Origin: Woeseiaceae bacterium
Lineage (GTDB): Bacteria > Pseudomonadota > Gammaproteobacteria > Steroidobacterales > Woeseiaceae
NCBI GenBank assembly: GCA_021773135.1
Contig: JAJFKP010000038.1
Coordinates: 62,001 to 126,000 of the forward strand
Length of the DNA stretch: 64,000 nt
Reading direction: 5' to 3'
Positions within the stretch are counted from its first letter, which is position 1, and each line of letters starts with the position of its first letter. The translations under genes and the position numbers were made by a program. A model generated the notes under the pieces. That model did not search any database, was not told the DNA's origin, and saw only the letters and a program-made list of their open reading frames with translations. This document shows positions 1 through 8,106 of this stretch, one piece after another.

Positions 1-56
1 TGCAACATACCGCTACAATGCGCGCTGCCTAGAAAATCTGACGAGACTCGCAAGCA

Positions 57-875
57 ATGAGTGCCAAACCCGCAACCAGTCACAAAACGATGGCCGAGCA
101 GGCTGATATCCATGACCTGTACGAAAAATCCGTACAAAATGTCGAGCACGAAGTAGAGTTCCTGCAAGCCACTTTTAAGGAATTAAGCGGTCGAACTGCG
201 CATCTCTTTAGAGAGGATTTCTGTGGCACCGCCAGTGCTTCGTGCGAGTGGGTCAAGCAGGGAGAGGCATTTCAGGCGATCGGCGTTGACATTGAGCCGT
301 CCGTACTTGAGTGGGGGCGTGCGCATCGCCTCAGTCGACTGTCGTCTGCGGACCAGGCGCGAGTTCGGCTGATCGAATCAGATGTAATGACAGTCGATGC
401 CCCGCCCGTGGATATACTCGCGGCGTTTAATTTCAGCTATTTCATATTTAACACCCGCGATCAGCTACGTAGCTACTTTGAAAAGGCGTATGCAGGCCTC
501 AAAGACGATGGCGTCTTCTTCGTCGATATGTTTGGTGGCCCGGAAGCCCAGGAAGAGACGAAGGAGAAGACCAAGCACAAAGGCTTTACCTATGTCTGGC
601 ACCAGGCTGAATTCCACCCGGTGACCCATTATATTCGCTGCCATATCCATTTTCGTTTTCCAGACGGTTCGAAATTAAAAAAAGCATTCACCTACGAGTG
701 GCGGCTCTGGACTGCGCCTGAAATCCGTGAAATTCTCGCCGAGGCCGGTTTCAGGAAGTCGACGCTCTACTGGGAAGGTGAGGATGAGGACGGCGACGGC
801 AACGGCGAATTCACCCCCGATGAAAAGGGAGAGGCAGATTTGGCCTGGATAGCGTATATTGTCGCTGAAAAGTAG
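57..875 (+). CDS. class I SAM-dependent methyltransferase
   Basis: A 272-residue protein with a Rossmann-type methyltransferase fold. The SAM-binding motif I region is FCGTASASCEW (about residues 55-65), followed by the acidic end of strand 2 (GVDIEPS) and a motif near residue 120 (ESDVMTVDAPPVDILAAFNFS) typical of class I enzymes. The C-terminus is acidic (EGEDEDGDGNGEF). The substrate cannot be told from sequence. It lies alone, ahead of the cyclase-FHA gene and on the same strand, with about 160 bases between them, so it is probably a separate transcript. Confident as a methyltransferase; function otherwise unknown. Confidence 0.85.
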   Translation: MSAKPATSHKTMAEQADIHDLYEKSVQNVEHEVEFLQATFKELSGRTAHLFREDFCGTASASCEWVKQGEAFQAIGVDIEPSVLEWGRAHRLSRLSSADQARVRLIESDVMTVDAPPVDILAAFNFSYFIFNTRDQLRSYFEKAYAGLKDDGVFFVDMFGGPEAQEETKEKTKHKGFTYVWHQAEFHPVTHYIRCHIHFRFPDGSKLKKAFTYEWRLWTAPEIREILAEAGFRKSTLYWEGEDEDGDGNGEFTPDEKGEADLAWIAYIVAEK

Positions 876-916
876 ATAAGAAAAACGCCATGAATTTAGT
901 GGCTTGCCTGATAAAC

Positions 917-984
917 ACATAATGTACGTTAGCAGTAGTAATTAGACATAATGTACTGATAATCAGGGTGTTAGCGCTTATAAT
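917..984 (+). promoter_or_regulatory. repeat-rich promoter region of the cyclase-FHA gene
   Basis: Two exact copies of the 11-mer ACATAATGTAC lie at 917-927 and 946-956, 29 bases apart. A perfect palindrome CTGATAATCAG follows at 956-966. A consensus -10 hexamer TATAAT is at 979-984, with no clear -35. Transcription from this -10 would start near 990, consistent with translation starting at the ATG at 1034 rather than the GTG at 968. The repeats sit where an activator or repressor would bind; the binding protein is unknown. Confidence 0.5.
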
Positions 985-1033
985 CGCCGGTCCAGCCGGC
1001 GATTCGGCTGGGAATTCACAAGGTACATACGGG

Positions 1034-1921
1034 ATGGCCAAAGACCTGGAAGTCGCGATTCTGTTCGCCGATGTTGTCGGCAGCACCCAGCTGTATGACA
1101 AATTCGGTGACACAAAGGCCAGCGAGACCGTCGCCCGCTGCCTCGATATCATGAAAGATTCCACGCACCAGCATAGTGGCACCGTCATCAAGACCATCGG
1201 TGACGAGGTCATGTCGACGTTTCCGACTGTCGACGAGGCGATGGGTGCTGCCAGCCAAATGCAAAAACGCATTAGCCTGAGCGATGACGATATTAAAGTT
1301 TCCATTCGAATCGGTTGCCACTTCGGACCCGTCGTACAGGAACAGAACGATATTTTTGGCGCAGCTGTGCATACAGCAAATCGCATGACCTCGCAGGCCA
1401 AATCCAAACAGGTCATTATTTCCGGGACGACAGTTGATCAGATGAGCGACGAATGGCGCTCGCAAACCCGCCAAATCGATGTGGCAACCGTTCGCGGCAG
1501 AATAGACGAGGTCGCACTTTTCGAGCTGCTGTGGCAGCCGGAAGAGGCCACCAGCATGCTGCCTACGATCGACTGGGAGTCAAAGTCCAAAGGACCATCC
1601 AAACTGGTGTTGAATTTTCGTGACAAGTCCGTCGTAGTGGATGAAACACGCAAGAACATCAACATGGGCCGCGCCGACGAGAATGATCTCGTGATCAAGG
1701 GGAACCTGATTTCCCGCATTCATGCACGAGTGGAAATGCGTCGCGGCAAATTTATCCTGATCGACCAGAGTACCAACGGTACGTTTCTCGAGTCGGCACA
1801 AGGCGACGAGATATTCGTGCGCCGCGACAGTTCGGAACTGTCAGGGGAAGGCATAATCGGGCTGGGGAGAGCGGCGAAGCCGGGCACGTCACTGGCGATA
1901 CATTTTTCTTGCGAAGAGTAG
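1034..1921 (+). CDS. class III adenylate/guanylate cyclase with C-terminal FHA domain
   Basis: The protein is 295 residues from the ATG chosen here; a GTG at 968 would add 22 residues but lies upstream of the likely transcription start. The N-terminal part is a class III nucleotidyl cyclase domain: ILFADVVGSTQL carries the first metal-binding aspartate, and IKTIGDEVM carries the second aspartate and a likely base-contacting lysine. The C-terminal part (about residues 205-260) is an FHA phosphothreonine-binding domain with the GRADENDLVI, SRIHARV and DQSTNGTFL signatures. No membrane segment is seen. It probably makes a cyclic nucleotide under control of a phosphoprotein partner. The CRP/Vfr-type sites elsewhere in the window make cAMP a plausible signal here, but whether ATP or GTP is used is not resolved. 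Confidence 0.88.
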   Translation: MAKDLEVAILFADVVGSTQLYDKFGDTKASETVARCLDIMKDSTHQHSGTVIKTIGDEVMSTFPTVDEAMGAASQMQKRISLSDDDIKVSIRIGCHFGPVVQEQNDIFGAAVHTANRMTSQAKSKQVIISGTTVDQMSDEWRSQTRQIDVATVRGRIDEVALFELLWQPEEATSMLPTIDWESKSKGPSKLVLNFRDKSVVVDETRKNINMGRADENDLVIKGNLISRIHARVEMRRGKFILIDQSTNGTFLESAQGDEIFVRRDSSELSGEGIIGLGRAAKPGTSLAIHFSCEE

Positions 1922-2037
1922 ACGATCGCGGCCAAACCAGGTTCTACAGTTCCTTAGTCAGCCAATAGGTACAGCTTTAGCCGTGGTTGAATCCGGGCAC
2001 GCGCGGCCCCGTTTTGGTCAAGCAAAACTGCCGTTGG

Positions 2038-3789
2038 TCAGTGAGCCTTTTGTAGTTCGGCAAGCACCGTTTCCTGCTCTTTTCTAAGTGCCGCGGGCAG
2101 GCGCTCGCCATAGCTGTCCAGATATTCGCCAACCGCCTTCATTTCTTCACGCCAGGCATCCAGATTGACCGATAGCAACGTACTCATGGTTTCGGCGCTG
2201 ACGTCCAGACCGGTCGTATCGATATCGGCAGGCGATGGCAAATTCCCAATCGGCGTCGAACGTGCGTCTGCCTGATTCTGGCATCGATCAATGATCCAGC
2301 GAATAACTCGCAGGTTTTCGCCGAATCCGGGCCACAGGAATGTGCCGTCCTCGTCCTGCCGGAACCAGTTGACGTGAAAGATGCGTGGAAGCTTGTCGGA
2401 ACGCTCGCTGAACGATAACCAGTGATTCCAGTAGTCGGCAAAGTTGTATCCACAAAACGGCTTCATCGCCATCGGGTCGCGACGAACGACGCCAACTTCG
2501 CCAATATTCGCGGCCGTGGTTTCAGAGGCAACCCCTGCACCGACCAGTACCCCGTGATTCCAGTCTTTCGCCTCATACACGAGCGGCGCAAGTTCCCTTC
2601 GCCGCCCACCGAAAACCAGGGCCGAAATGGGCACACCCTCGGGTGCTTCGGCGAGGCTCGAATACGAGGCATTGTTGGTTGCCGCCACTGTAAAACGCGA
2701 GTTTGGATGCGCCGCCGGCCCGTTGCCTTTCGTGTAACTTTGCCCGCGCCAGTCGGTGGTCGGAGTCCCGCTCTTTTTGTCTTCCCACCACGGCTCGTTG
2801 TCTGCAGTCTTGCCGACGTTTGTATAGATAGTGTCGCGTTGAATCATATCGAACGCATTCTTGTTGGTTTTTTCGTTGGTGCCCGGCACGACACCGAAAT
2901 AGCCGGCTTCCGGGTTGATGGCGCGCAGTCGGCCATCATCGTCCAGATGCAGCCAGGCAATATCATCGCCAACAGTCCACACTTTCCAGCCTGCATGTGT
3001 CTCTGGTGGAATTAACATCGCGAGATTGGTTTTGCCACAGGCGGATGGAAATGCGCAGGCTATATAGTGCGTTTCTCCCTGCGGGTTTTCGATGCCAACG
3101 ATGAGCATGTGCTCGGCAAGCCATCCTTCGGTCCGGGCCTGGTAGCTGGCAATTCGCAACGCGTGACATTTTTTCCCGAGGAGTGCATTGCCACCGTATC
3201 CGGAACCGATACTCTTGATCGACAGTTCCTCAGGGAAATGCATGATGAAGCGGCGTTCCGGATCCAGATCACCTGTAGAATGCAGTCCTTTTACAAACGT
3301 TCCTTCCTTCTCAATTCGATTAAGCGCTGCTTTGCCCATGCGCGTCATCAGCCGCATGTTGACGACAACGTATGGACTATCCGTTATCTCGACCCCAAGT
3401 CTCGCGTAGGGCGAGTCGATCGGACCCATGCAATACGGCACGACGTACAGCGTACGGCCTTGCATAGCGCCTGCAAAAAGTGCATCGATTTTCTCATGGG
3501 CGGCCTTCGGCGGCATCCAGTTGTTGTTCGGGCCTGCGTCTTCTTCAGCCGCGGTGCAGACGAAAGTGAGATGTTCGACCCGCGCGACATCCGATGGGTC
3601 AGACAGGTGCAGGTAGCAATTGGGATAGGTCTCGTCATTTAATTGTGACAACGTGCCGTTGGCACACATTTCTGCTGTCAACCGGTCGTTCTCGGCTTTG
3701 CTACCATCGCACCAGTGAATGTTGTCAGGCTGAGTAAGTTCTGCGACGGAATCAACCCATTCCTGCAGCGGTTTAAGCGTGGTGGTCAT
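2038..3789 (-). CDS. pckG: phosphoenolpyruvate carboxykinase (GTP)
   Basis: 583 residues from the ATG at 3789, which has a purine-rich AAAGAGA ahead of it; an upstream ATG at 3834 would add 15 residues lacking family similarity. The enzyme converts oxaloacetate and GTP to phosphoenolpyruvate, the entry step of gluconeogenesis. The diagnostic GTP-PEPCK signature FPSACGKTN (the P-loop) is near residue 250, followed by VGDDIAWL with the metal-binding aspartates and by the PEAGYFGVVPGTN region. Full length for the GTP-dependent family (about 600 residues). It is convergent with the cyclase gene and has no operon partner. Confidence 0.97.
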   Translation of the reverse strand: MTTTLKPLQEWVDSVAELTQPDNIHWCDGSKAENDRLTAEMCANGTLSQLNDETYPNCYLHLSDPSDVARVEHLTFVCTAAEEDAGPNNNWMPPKAAHEKIDALFAGAMQGRTLYVVPYCMGPIDSPYARLGVEITDSPYVVVNMRLMTRMGKAALNRIEKEGTFVKGLHSTGDLDPERRFIMHFPEELSIKSIGSGYGGNALLGKKCHALRIASYQARTEGWLAEHMLIVGIENPQGETHYIACAFPSACGKTNLAMLIPPETHAGWKVWTVGDDIAWLHLDDDGRLRAINPEAGYFGVVPGTNEKTNKNAFDMIQRDTIYTNVGKTADNEPWWEDKKSGTPTTDWRGQSYTKGNGPAAHPNSRFTVAATNNASYSSLAEAPEGVPISALVFGGRRRELAPLVYEAKDWNHGVLVGAGVASETTAANIGEVGVVRRDPMAMKPFCGYNFADYWNHWLSFSERSDKLPRIFHVNWFRQDEDGTFLWPGFGENLRVIRWIIDRCQNQADARSTPIGNLPSPADIDTTGLDVSAETMSTLLSVNLDAWREEMKAVGEYLDSYGERLPAALRKEQETVLAELQKAH

Positions 3790-4045
3790 AGCAGATCTCT
3801 TTAACGGGTACGTAGTTGGCTTTCGGTGGCGCAATGCACCGAATTCCGCGTGTGCAGCGTCGTGGATTATACAGAGCCAGCGGTAATGTGCACGCAGCCA
3901 GAACCGCCTGGAGCGGTGCTAGTCCATGAAATTGTGACGGGTCGATTGAGTCAATGTGGCCTCAACGTCCATGGCGAAATCGGTGCGCCGTCAAGACTTT
4001 GCGCTGCAGTGAAATTGACCGCTGGAAGGCCGCAGTTTTGCCGAT

Positions 4046-4867
4046 TTAACACTGCTCCGGGACGCCGTCGACGAGTTGCGCTTCCAGTGAGAAAAGAAAG
4101 CGAAAATCGCGACTGACTGTACCGGTCGACTTGTCAGCGCTGAAGATCCAGTCAACAACTTCAATACGATCGCATTGCCCGAATCCCTGATTGATAACGA
4201 AACCCAGCAGCAACGTATGGTCATAAGCGTTCGTACGCTCCGTCGAATAAGAGTCCAGCACTTTTCTGTCCGCCGTTTCAAAAAACGTAAATTGCCACAG
4301 ATACTCTGCAAAATCGCGGACAACCTCGGCAGTGAGCGGTCGCGTGTTCAATGTGCCGCCGTAGCCATTACGCAGATTTCTATCTACGCCATTGCGATCG
4401 ATGCTGCTGCATTTGAACACTCTGGCAAAACCCGGTGATGTGTCGTTGGCGATATTGCCGACGTCATCCGGGAACGTGAGCTCGCGGACAAACTCAAAGT
4501 ACGTTTCGTTTTCGTAGGAACCTGCGAAATACCCGCTGACCGGACGGTTTAAGTTGTCAGCATCCTCCCACGCCAGGGCTTCTGCATAATCATTGGTGCA
4601 CAGTTCGTAGGAAACCGATGTGTCCTTGACATGATAGAGCGAAAAGCTGCGCGTTGTACCGGCGCGCTCATCAACGAAAAAATTCTCGGGAACAGAATAG
4701 GCGCGGTCGTAGACAGTCGCGATGATGGCTTCGTTGGAAGGAATGACCTTGAGCGGCTGCGGGTTGGTTGGCGCAGGTGCGTCGCTTGTGCCGGCCCCGC
4801 CGCTGCAAGCGGTTAGGAATAGTGAAATTGTCAGTAAATGGAATCTTCGCAGATTCATCTTGCTCAT
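4046..4867 (-). CDS. putative lipoprotein of unknown function
   Basis: A 273-residue protein starting with a lipoprotein signal: a basic N-terminus, a hydrophobic core and the lipobox LTAC followed by SGGAG, so the mature protein would begin at the cysteine near residue 21. The mature part is acidic with several cysteines (SYELCTNDY, VFKCSSID, FGQCDRIEV and a C-terminal EQC), which may form disulfides in the periplasm. I recognise no family. A second ATG three codons downstream could also serve as start. A sigma-28-like promoter lies about 70 bases upstream, so this may be an envelope protein expressed with late flagellar genes. Confidence 0.7.
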   Translation of the reverse strand: MSKMNLRRFHLLTISLFLTACSGGAGTSDAPAPTNPQPLKVIPSNEAIIATVYDRAYSVPENFFVDERAGTTRSFSLYHVKDTSVSYELCTNDYAEALAWEDADNLNRPVSGYFAGSYENETYFEFVRELTFPDDVGNIANDTSPGFARVFKCSSIDRNGVDRNLRNGYGGTLNTRPLTAEVVRDFAEYLWQFTFFETADRKVLDSYSTERTNAYDHTLLLGFVINQGFGQCDRIEVVDWIFSADKSTGTVSRDFRFLFSLEAQLVDGVPEQC

Positions 4868-4934
4868 CCCCGTCAGCTTGGGCCCGATATTTCGGCAATG
4901 TCGCAGGCGGATTATCCGTCTGGTCTTTTGCTTG

Positions 4935-4961
4935 TTATCGGCAGGGAGAGCTTATTCTGTA
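4935..4961 (-). promoter_or_regulatory. possible sigma-28 (FliA) promoter for the lipoprotein gene
   Basis: Read on the minus strand the sequence is TACAGAAT-N11-GCCGATAA. The -10 element is identical to the FliA consensus and the 11-base spacing is correct. The -35 departs at three positions from TAAAGTTT. It would start transcription near 4928, about 60 bases before the start codon. Confidence 0.5.
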
Positions 4962-5008
4962 CCCCCGACGGGGCGTTGTGCTCCGCGAAATGGCGAGAAA
5001 TACGCGTA

Positions 5009-5209
5009 CTAGGCAGCTGCGCTCTTGCGCCAGATCGATAGTTGTTCAGGTGCCTGAACGCCCATTTTGACGCGATTGCTGCCGGATGAAAATATCGTGA
5101 TCTCAATGGGTCCGTCGCGGAACAGGTCGGCAAGGGTCATTTTCGGATCTATGTCCTCAACAGGGCGAATCAGAATGGATTCTGCATCTTTACGACTCAC
5201 TATTAACAT
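5009..5209 (-). CDS. CsrA/RsmN-like RNA-binding regulator with an insertion
   Basis: A 66-residue protein. It opens with MLIVSRKDAESILI, matching strands 1-2 of CsrA (MLILTRRVGETLMI). It continues after an insertion with IEITIFSSGSNRVKMGVQAPEQLSIWRK, matching strands 3-5. The RNA-contacting arginine of strand 5 (R44 of E. coli CsrA) corresponds to the R of SIWRK. About 15 extra residues (RPVEDIDPKMTLADLFRDGP region) lie between strands 2 and 3, and the usual C-terminal helix is nearly absent. The Pseudomonas aeruginosa protein RsmN (RsmF) carries a helix inserted at this same position. The gene is 29 bases after flgN and probably shares the FliA-dependent flgM transcript. This suggests post-transcriptional control of late flagellar genes; that role is inferred. 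Confidence 0.8.
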   Translation of the reverse strand: MLIVSRKDAESILIRPVEDIDPKMTLADLFRDGPIEITIFSSGSNRVKMGVQAPEQLSIWRKSAAA

Positions 5210-5238
5210 CTTTTGTTACCTCTCCTAACTTGGCGAGT

Positions 5239-5721
5239 TCACGCTTCAGCAAGCGATCGAGTTTTGAGTTCTCCGCCGTTGCGGCCAGTGGGGCCATAAG
5301 TATTAACATCCGTCGTACCGTCTCTTAATATCTGCAGCGCATTGTTTACCTGCCCCTGACGGACTCGAATAATTGCCCCATTCTCAGCATTCAGGTTTCT
5401 GCAAGTCTCAGCGATACCCATAAATTGAGACCACAAGGTTGCAATCTCATCCTGCTGGTCACACCAGCTAATCAGCTCGGACGGACTTTCGGCACTCTCA
5501 ACAACACCACATTCCACCGCGATTTTCCGGCGGTTCCTGTCAAGGTCATCCAGTTTGCCCACACTGTGTCTCTTGCTGATTGCGGCGTCATCAAGTGCCG
5601 TGGTGTCCTGCAGCTCCAGAGCGGTACGTTCGTCTTCAAGAATCTGCTTCAGATTGAGTGCTTGATGGATGCTTTCGGTCAAGTTTTGCTGCAAAGCGGA
5701 TTTACATTGTGCGGCGGTCAT
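5239..5721 (-). CDS. flgN: FlgN-type export chaperone for hook-associated proteins
   Basis: A 160-residue, mostly helical protein with long charged heptad-like stretches (LKQILEDERTALELQDTTALDDAAISKR, HSVGKLDDLDRNRRKIAVECGV), as expected of FlgN. FlgN binds FlgK and FlgL in the cytoplasm and delivers them to the export gate. The ending (TYGPTGRNGGELKTRSLAEA) resembles the conserved tail of FlgN proteins from Pseudomonas-like bacteria. It lies 8 bases after flgM in the same direction, the usual flgMN arrangement. Confidence 0.85.
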   Translation of the reverse strand: MTAAQCKSALQQNLTESIHQALNLKQILEDERTALELQDTTALDDAAISKRHSVGKLDDLDRNRRKIAVECGVVESAESPSELISWCDQQDEIATLWSQFMGIAETCRNLNAENGAIIRVRQGQVNNALQILRDGTTDVNTYGPTGRNGGELKTRSLAEA

Positions 5722-5729
5722 GGCTGCGG

Positions 5730-6062
5730 CTACCCGCCGTCGATTTCTTGGTCGAGCCGTAACATGGCGTCTGCAATCTTGTCGGCGTCGATCTTGTATT
5801 CACCGTTCTCTATTTGCGCTTTGACTGCATCGACTCGAGCCCGGTCTACGGTTGGTATGTCCGCAAGCGATTTCTCCAGGCGCTCAAGCAGCTTGCCGCC
5901 AGACGTGAGCTCTACGGTTTCGCTGCCAGCTGCAGCGGCCGAAGCTTCTTTGCCGGTTGCCGACTTGCCAGCATCGACGGTTTTCGAAGTGCCGGTTTCG
6001 CCGATTTTATTGCCAATTTTTCCTAGCAAACCCTGATCCATCGGATTAATCCTGTTAGACAT
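5730..6062 (-). CDS. flgM: anti-sigma-28 factor FlgM
   Basis: A 110-residue protein. The N-terminal half is low in complexity (GETGTSKTVDAGKSATGKEASAAAAG), consistent with the disordered, exported part of FlgM. The C-terminal half (DRARVDAVKAQIENGEYKIDADKIADAMLRLD) is the sigma-28-binding FlgM domain. FlgM holds FliA inactive until the hook is finished and FlgM is secreted. A near-perfect FliA promoter precedes it, giving the classical feedback loop. The gene leads the flgM-flgN-csrA-like operon. Confidence 0.95.
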   Translation of the reverse strand: MSNRINPMDQGLLGKIGNKIGETGTSKTVDAGKSATGKEASAAAAGSETVELTSGGKLLERLEKSLADIPTVDRARVDAVKAQIENGEYKIDADKIADAMLRLDQEIDGG

Positions 6063-6099
6063 AATTCCCTACCTCAACAATCATTGTTGCTTCCTCCCG

Positions 6100-6126
6100 T
6101 TATCGGCGCGTTGTGCCGCAACTTTA
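6100..6126 (-). promoter_or_regulatory. sigma-28 (FliA) promoter of flgM
   Basis: Minus-strand sequence TAAAGTTG-N11-GCCGATAA; one mismatch to TAAAGTTT-N11-GCCGATAA. Expected start near 6092, about 30 bases ahead of the flgM ATG. Confidence 0.9.
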
Positions 6127-6149
6127 GGATTCGCATAAAAAAAAACGCA

Positions 6150-6971
6150 CTATTTGTGCACCAGTATTTCAACATATTCCGGCGAACGGACAAGCCCTTC
6201 AACCACTCGCTGGGAATTCACGTTCTCGACGCGGATACGCTGGTTCAGCGCCCCGTCGGTTAAGGCTTTGCCGGCCATAGATATATTCATTTGGTCGTTT
6301 CGCACGACCAGCGTTACAGTTTGGCCCCGGCGGACGATTAGATCGGCCTTAAGCATAGCCGGCGTCACGATCCGACCGCCAATCACCTGATGTTTCAATC
6401 GCTGCCCCGCAAGCTCCTTAATGCTCGACAGGTAACCGCCATTCAGCCGCGACACGTCGTGTGGCTCAAGCGTCACATCATCCGCGGTCACCACGTGGCC
6501 GCTGGGTAAGGTCCGTTGGGCGACCAGAACCGGTTGGGTGACGACCACATTTACCGGCACATACACTTTCCACGGACGCGATCCCGAGCAGCGCACCCCG
6601 ATTACGGTACGGCTGGTGACCTGTGTTCCGGGCCGAATGAAAGGTTTGAGCGGTAGACTGCAGCGTGGCAGCCGTAGCCGGGGGTCCAAATGGCCGGCGA
6701 CAGGAGTGACTCTTGCATCTCCTTTGCCAAATCGCACCAAGGCATAGTTCTCGGCCACTTTGGCGATCTCGTCATTGGTTTGCCATTCAGAGGCCTGCAC
6801 CGACGGCACCTGACACGTTACGAGGCAGGCAACAAGGGATAGTCGTCCCAGCCGGATTTTGCCGGGAACAACGTTGGCGCCTTGCCGGGCGTCAGAATTG
6901 CGGCGTCCGGGATGGCAGGGCGTCAATATGCTGACGCTATTGCCTGGTTTATTTGCTGTCGATTCGGTCAT
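6150..6971 (-). CDS. flgA: flagellar P-ring assembly chaperone FlgA
   Basis: 273 residues. A charged leader of about 40 residues precedes a hydrophobic segment ending QVPSVQA|SEW, read as a signal peptide. The mature protein has the SAF-type C-terminal domain (LPSGHVVTADDVTLEPHDVSRL, RIVTPAMLKADLIVRRGQTVTLVVR) and ends RSPEYVEILVHK. FlgA is a periplasmic chaperone needed for FlgI polymerisation into the P ring. The start is supported by AGGGAG 12 bases upstream; the N-terminus before the signal peptide is longer than usual. It is divergent from flgB and has its own sigma-54 promoter. Confidence 0.92.
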   Translation of the reverse strand: MTESTANKPGNSVSILTPCHPGRRNSDARQGANVVPGKIRLGRLSLVACLVTCQVPSVQASEWQTNDEIAKVAENYALVRFGKGDARVTPVAGHLDPRLRLPRCSLPLKPFIRPGTQVTSRTVIGVRCSGSRPWKVYVPVNVVVTQPVLVAQRTLPSGHVVTADDVTLEPHDVSRLNGGYLSSIKELAGQRLKHQVIGGRIVTPAMLKADLIVRRGQTVTLVVRNDQMNISMAGKALTDGALNQRIRVENVNSQRVVEGLVRSPEYVEILVHK

Positions 6972-7070
6972 TGCCCGGCAGACTCCCTGCTGCAGCTTGG
7001 TTTCAGCCCGAATTTATCGAATTCAACGAATTCCTGATCGGGCAGTTGTCCTCTGTTCTATACCTGTGCT

Positions 7071-7085
7071 GCAAGACGCGTGCCA
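7071..7085 (-). promoter_or_regulatory. sigma-54 promoter of flgA
   Basis: On the minus strand the sequence is TGGCACGCGTCTTGC, an exact match to the -24/-12 pattern TGGCAC-N5-TTGC. Transcription would start near 7059, leaving an 88-base leader before flgA. Confidence 0.85.
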
Positions 7086-7221
7086 GTACGCAGCCAAAAG
7101 TCCCGATCTGGTTCCGTACAGCGGTAACGCCTCGCCGCTGCGGCAAGTCCTTGCCGCCTTGCCGGTCACTGAAACTGCGCCGATTCACAGTTTGCGTTCA
7201 TGCAGTAACGGCTTGCAGGAG

Positions 7222-7239
7222 TTGGCATGGCAGTTGCAT
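7222..7239 (+). promoter_or_regulatory. sigma-54 promoter of the flgB operon
   Basis: TTGGCATGGCAGTTGCAT has the -24 GG and -12 GC dinucleotides with correct spacing. Transcription would start near 7249, 18 bases before the flgB ATG at 7267. It faces away from the flgA promoter about 140 bases upstream, so one enhancer region could serve both. Confidence 0.85.
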
Positions 7240-7266
7240 GGCTACAGGCAGGATACGAACGAAACG

Positions 7267-7665
7267 ATGACTGATATGAAAATACAACCATTCGCACACC
7301 ACGAGCAGGCGCTAAAGATTCGCGAACTGCGAAACCAGGTGCTGTCATCGAACATAGCGAACGCGGATACGCCCAACTATAAGGCCCGTGATGTTGACTT
7401 TAGTACTGCGCTAAAAGGAGCGCAGGGCGGGCAGCTTTCGATGACAAAAACCAGCGATCTCCACAAGTCTTCCTGGAGTACAAACAGGTTGGGGCTGAAT
7501 GTGCAATACCGCAATCCAATACAGCCAACTCTCGACGGCAACACGGTCGAGACAGACGTTGAACAGGCAGCTTTCGCTGAAAATGCCGTCCAGTACCGAG
7601 CCACGCTGAGGTTTCTCGACGGCACAATCCGCTCGTTACGATACGCATTGAAAGGAGGTGACTAA
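7267..7665 (+). CDS. flgB: flagellar basal-body rod protein FlgB
   Basis: 132 residues from the ATG at 7267 (MTDMKIQPFAHH). The open frame extends much further upstream but that part has no family similarity and precedes the mapped sigma-54 promoter. The rod-protein signature VLSSNIANADTPNYKARDVDF is at about residues 24-45, and the C-terminus (AVQYRATLRFLDGTIRSLRYALKG) is the conserved FlgB end. FlgB is a proximal rod subunit exported by the flagellar type III system. First gene of flgBCDEFGHIJ; its stop overlaps flgC by one base. Confidence 0.96.
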   Translation: MTDMKIQPFAHHEQALKIRELRNQVLSSNIANADTPNYKARDVDFSTALKGAQGGQLSMTKTSDLHKSSWSTNRLGLNVQYRNPIQPTLDGNTVETDVEQAAFAENAVQYRATLRFLDGTIRSLRYALKGGD

Positions 7666-8078
7666 TGTCACTGTTCAAGGTTTTTGATGTTGCCGGCAGC
7701 GCCATGAACGCGCAGTCGGTGCGTATGAACGTTACGGCCAGCAACCTGGCGAACGCAGGCAGCGTCAGCGGTGATCCCGAGAAGGTCTATCGAGCTCGGC
7801 AGCCCGTTTTCAGCACGTTTGGAGATGCACTGGCCAGCCAATCAGGCGTAACCGGCGTCAAACTTGAGCGCGTTGTCGAAAGCCAGGCGCCGCTCAACAT
7901 TCAGCATAGACCGGATCACCCGGATGCGGACGAAAACGGCAATGTTTTTGTAAGCAATGTTAACAACATAGAAGAGATGGTGAACATGATGTCGGCGTCT
8001 CGCTCTTATCAAAACAATATTGAAATGATGAATACCACCAAAGACCTGTTGTTACAGACGCTGTCATTGGGTCGCTAA
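7665..8078 (+). CDS. flgC: flagellar basal-body rod protein FlgC
   Basis: 137 residues, the family's usual length. N-terminal MSLFKVFDVAGSAMNAQSVRMNVTASNLANAGSV and C-terminal NNIEEMVNMMSASRSYQNNIEMMNTTKDLLLQTLSLGR are the conserved FlgC ends that form the coiled-coil D0 domain. It forms the proximal rod with FlgB. Its ATG overlaps the flgB stop by one base and is preceded by an almost ideal AAGGAGGTGA ribosome site inside flgB, indicating strong translational coupling. Confidence 0.97.
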   Translation: MSLFKVFDVAGSAMNAQSVRMNVTASNLANAGSVSGDPEKVYRARQPVFSTFGDALASQSGVTGVKLERVVESQAPLNIQHRPDHPDADENGNVFVSNVNNIEEMVNMMSASRSYQNNIEMMNTTKDLLLQTLSLGR

Positions 8079-8106
8079 GACAACCGGTCGGAGACAGGAA
8101 CTTCAA

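Noticed and set aside
968-1033. GTG start for the cyclase gene
   Set aside because: It lies upstream of the TATAAT -10; the ATG at 1034 begins the conserved domain and has AAGG upstream.
4965-4980. CCCC-GAC-GGGG hairpin
   Set aside because: Only four pairs and no T run on either side, so it is not a convincing terminator.
6859-7266. Upstream extension of flgB
   Set aside because: It contains the flgA and flgB sigma-54 promoters and no flagellar similarity.
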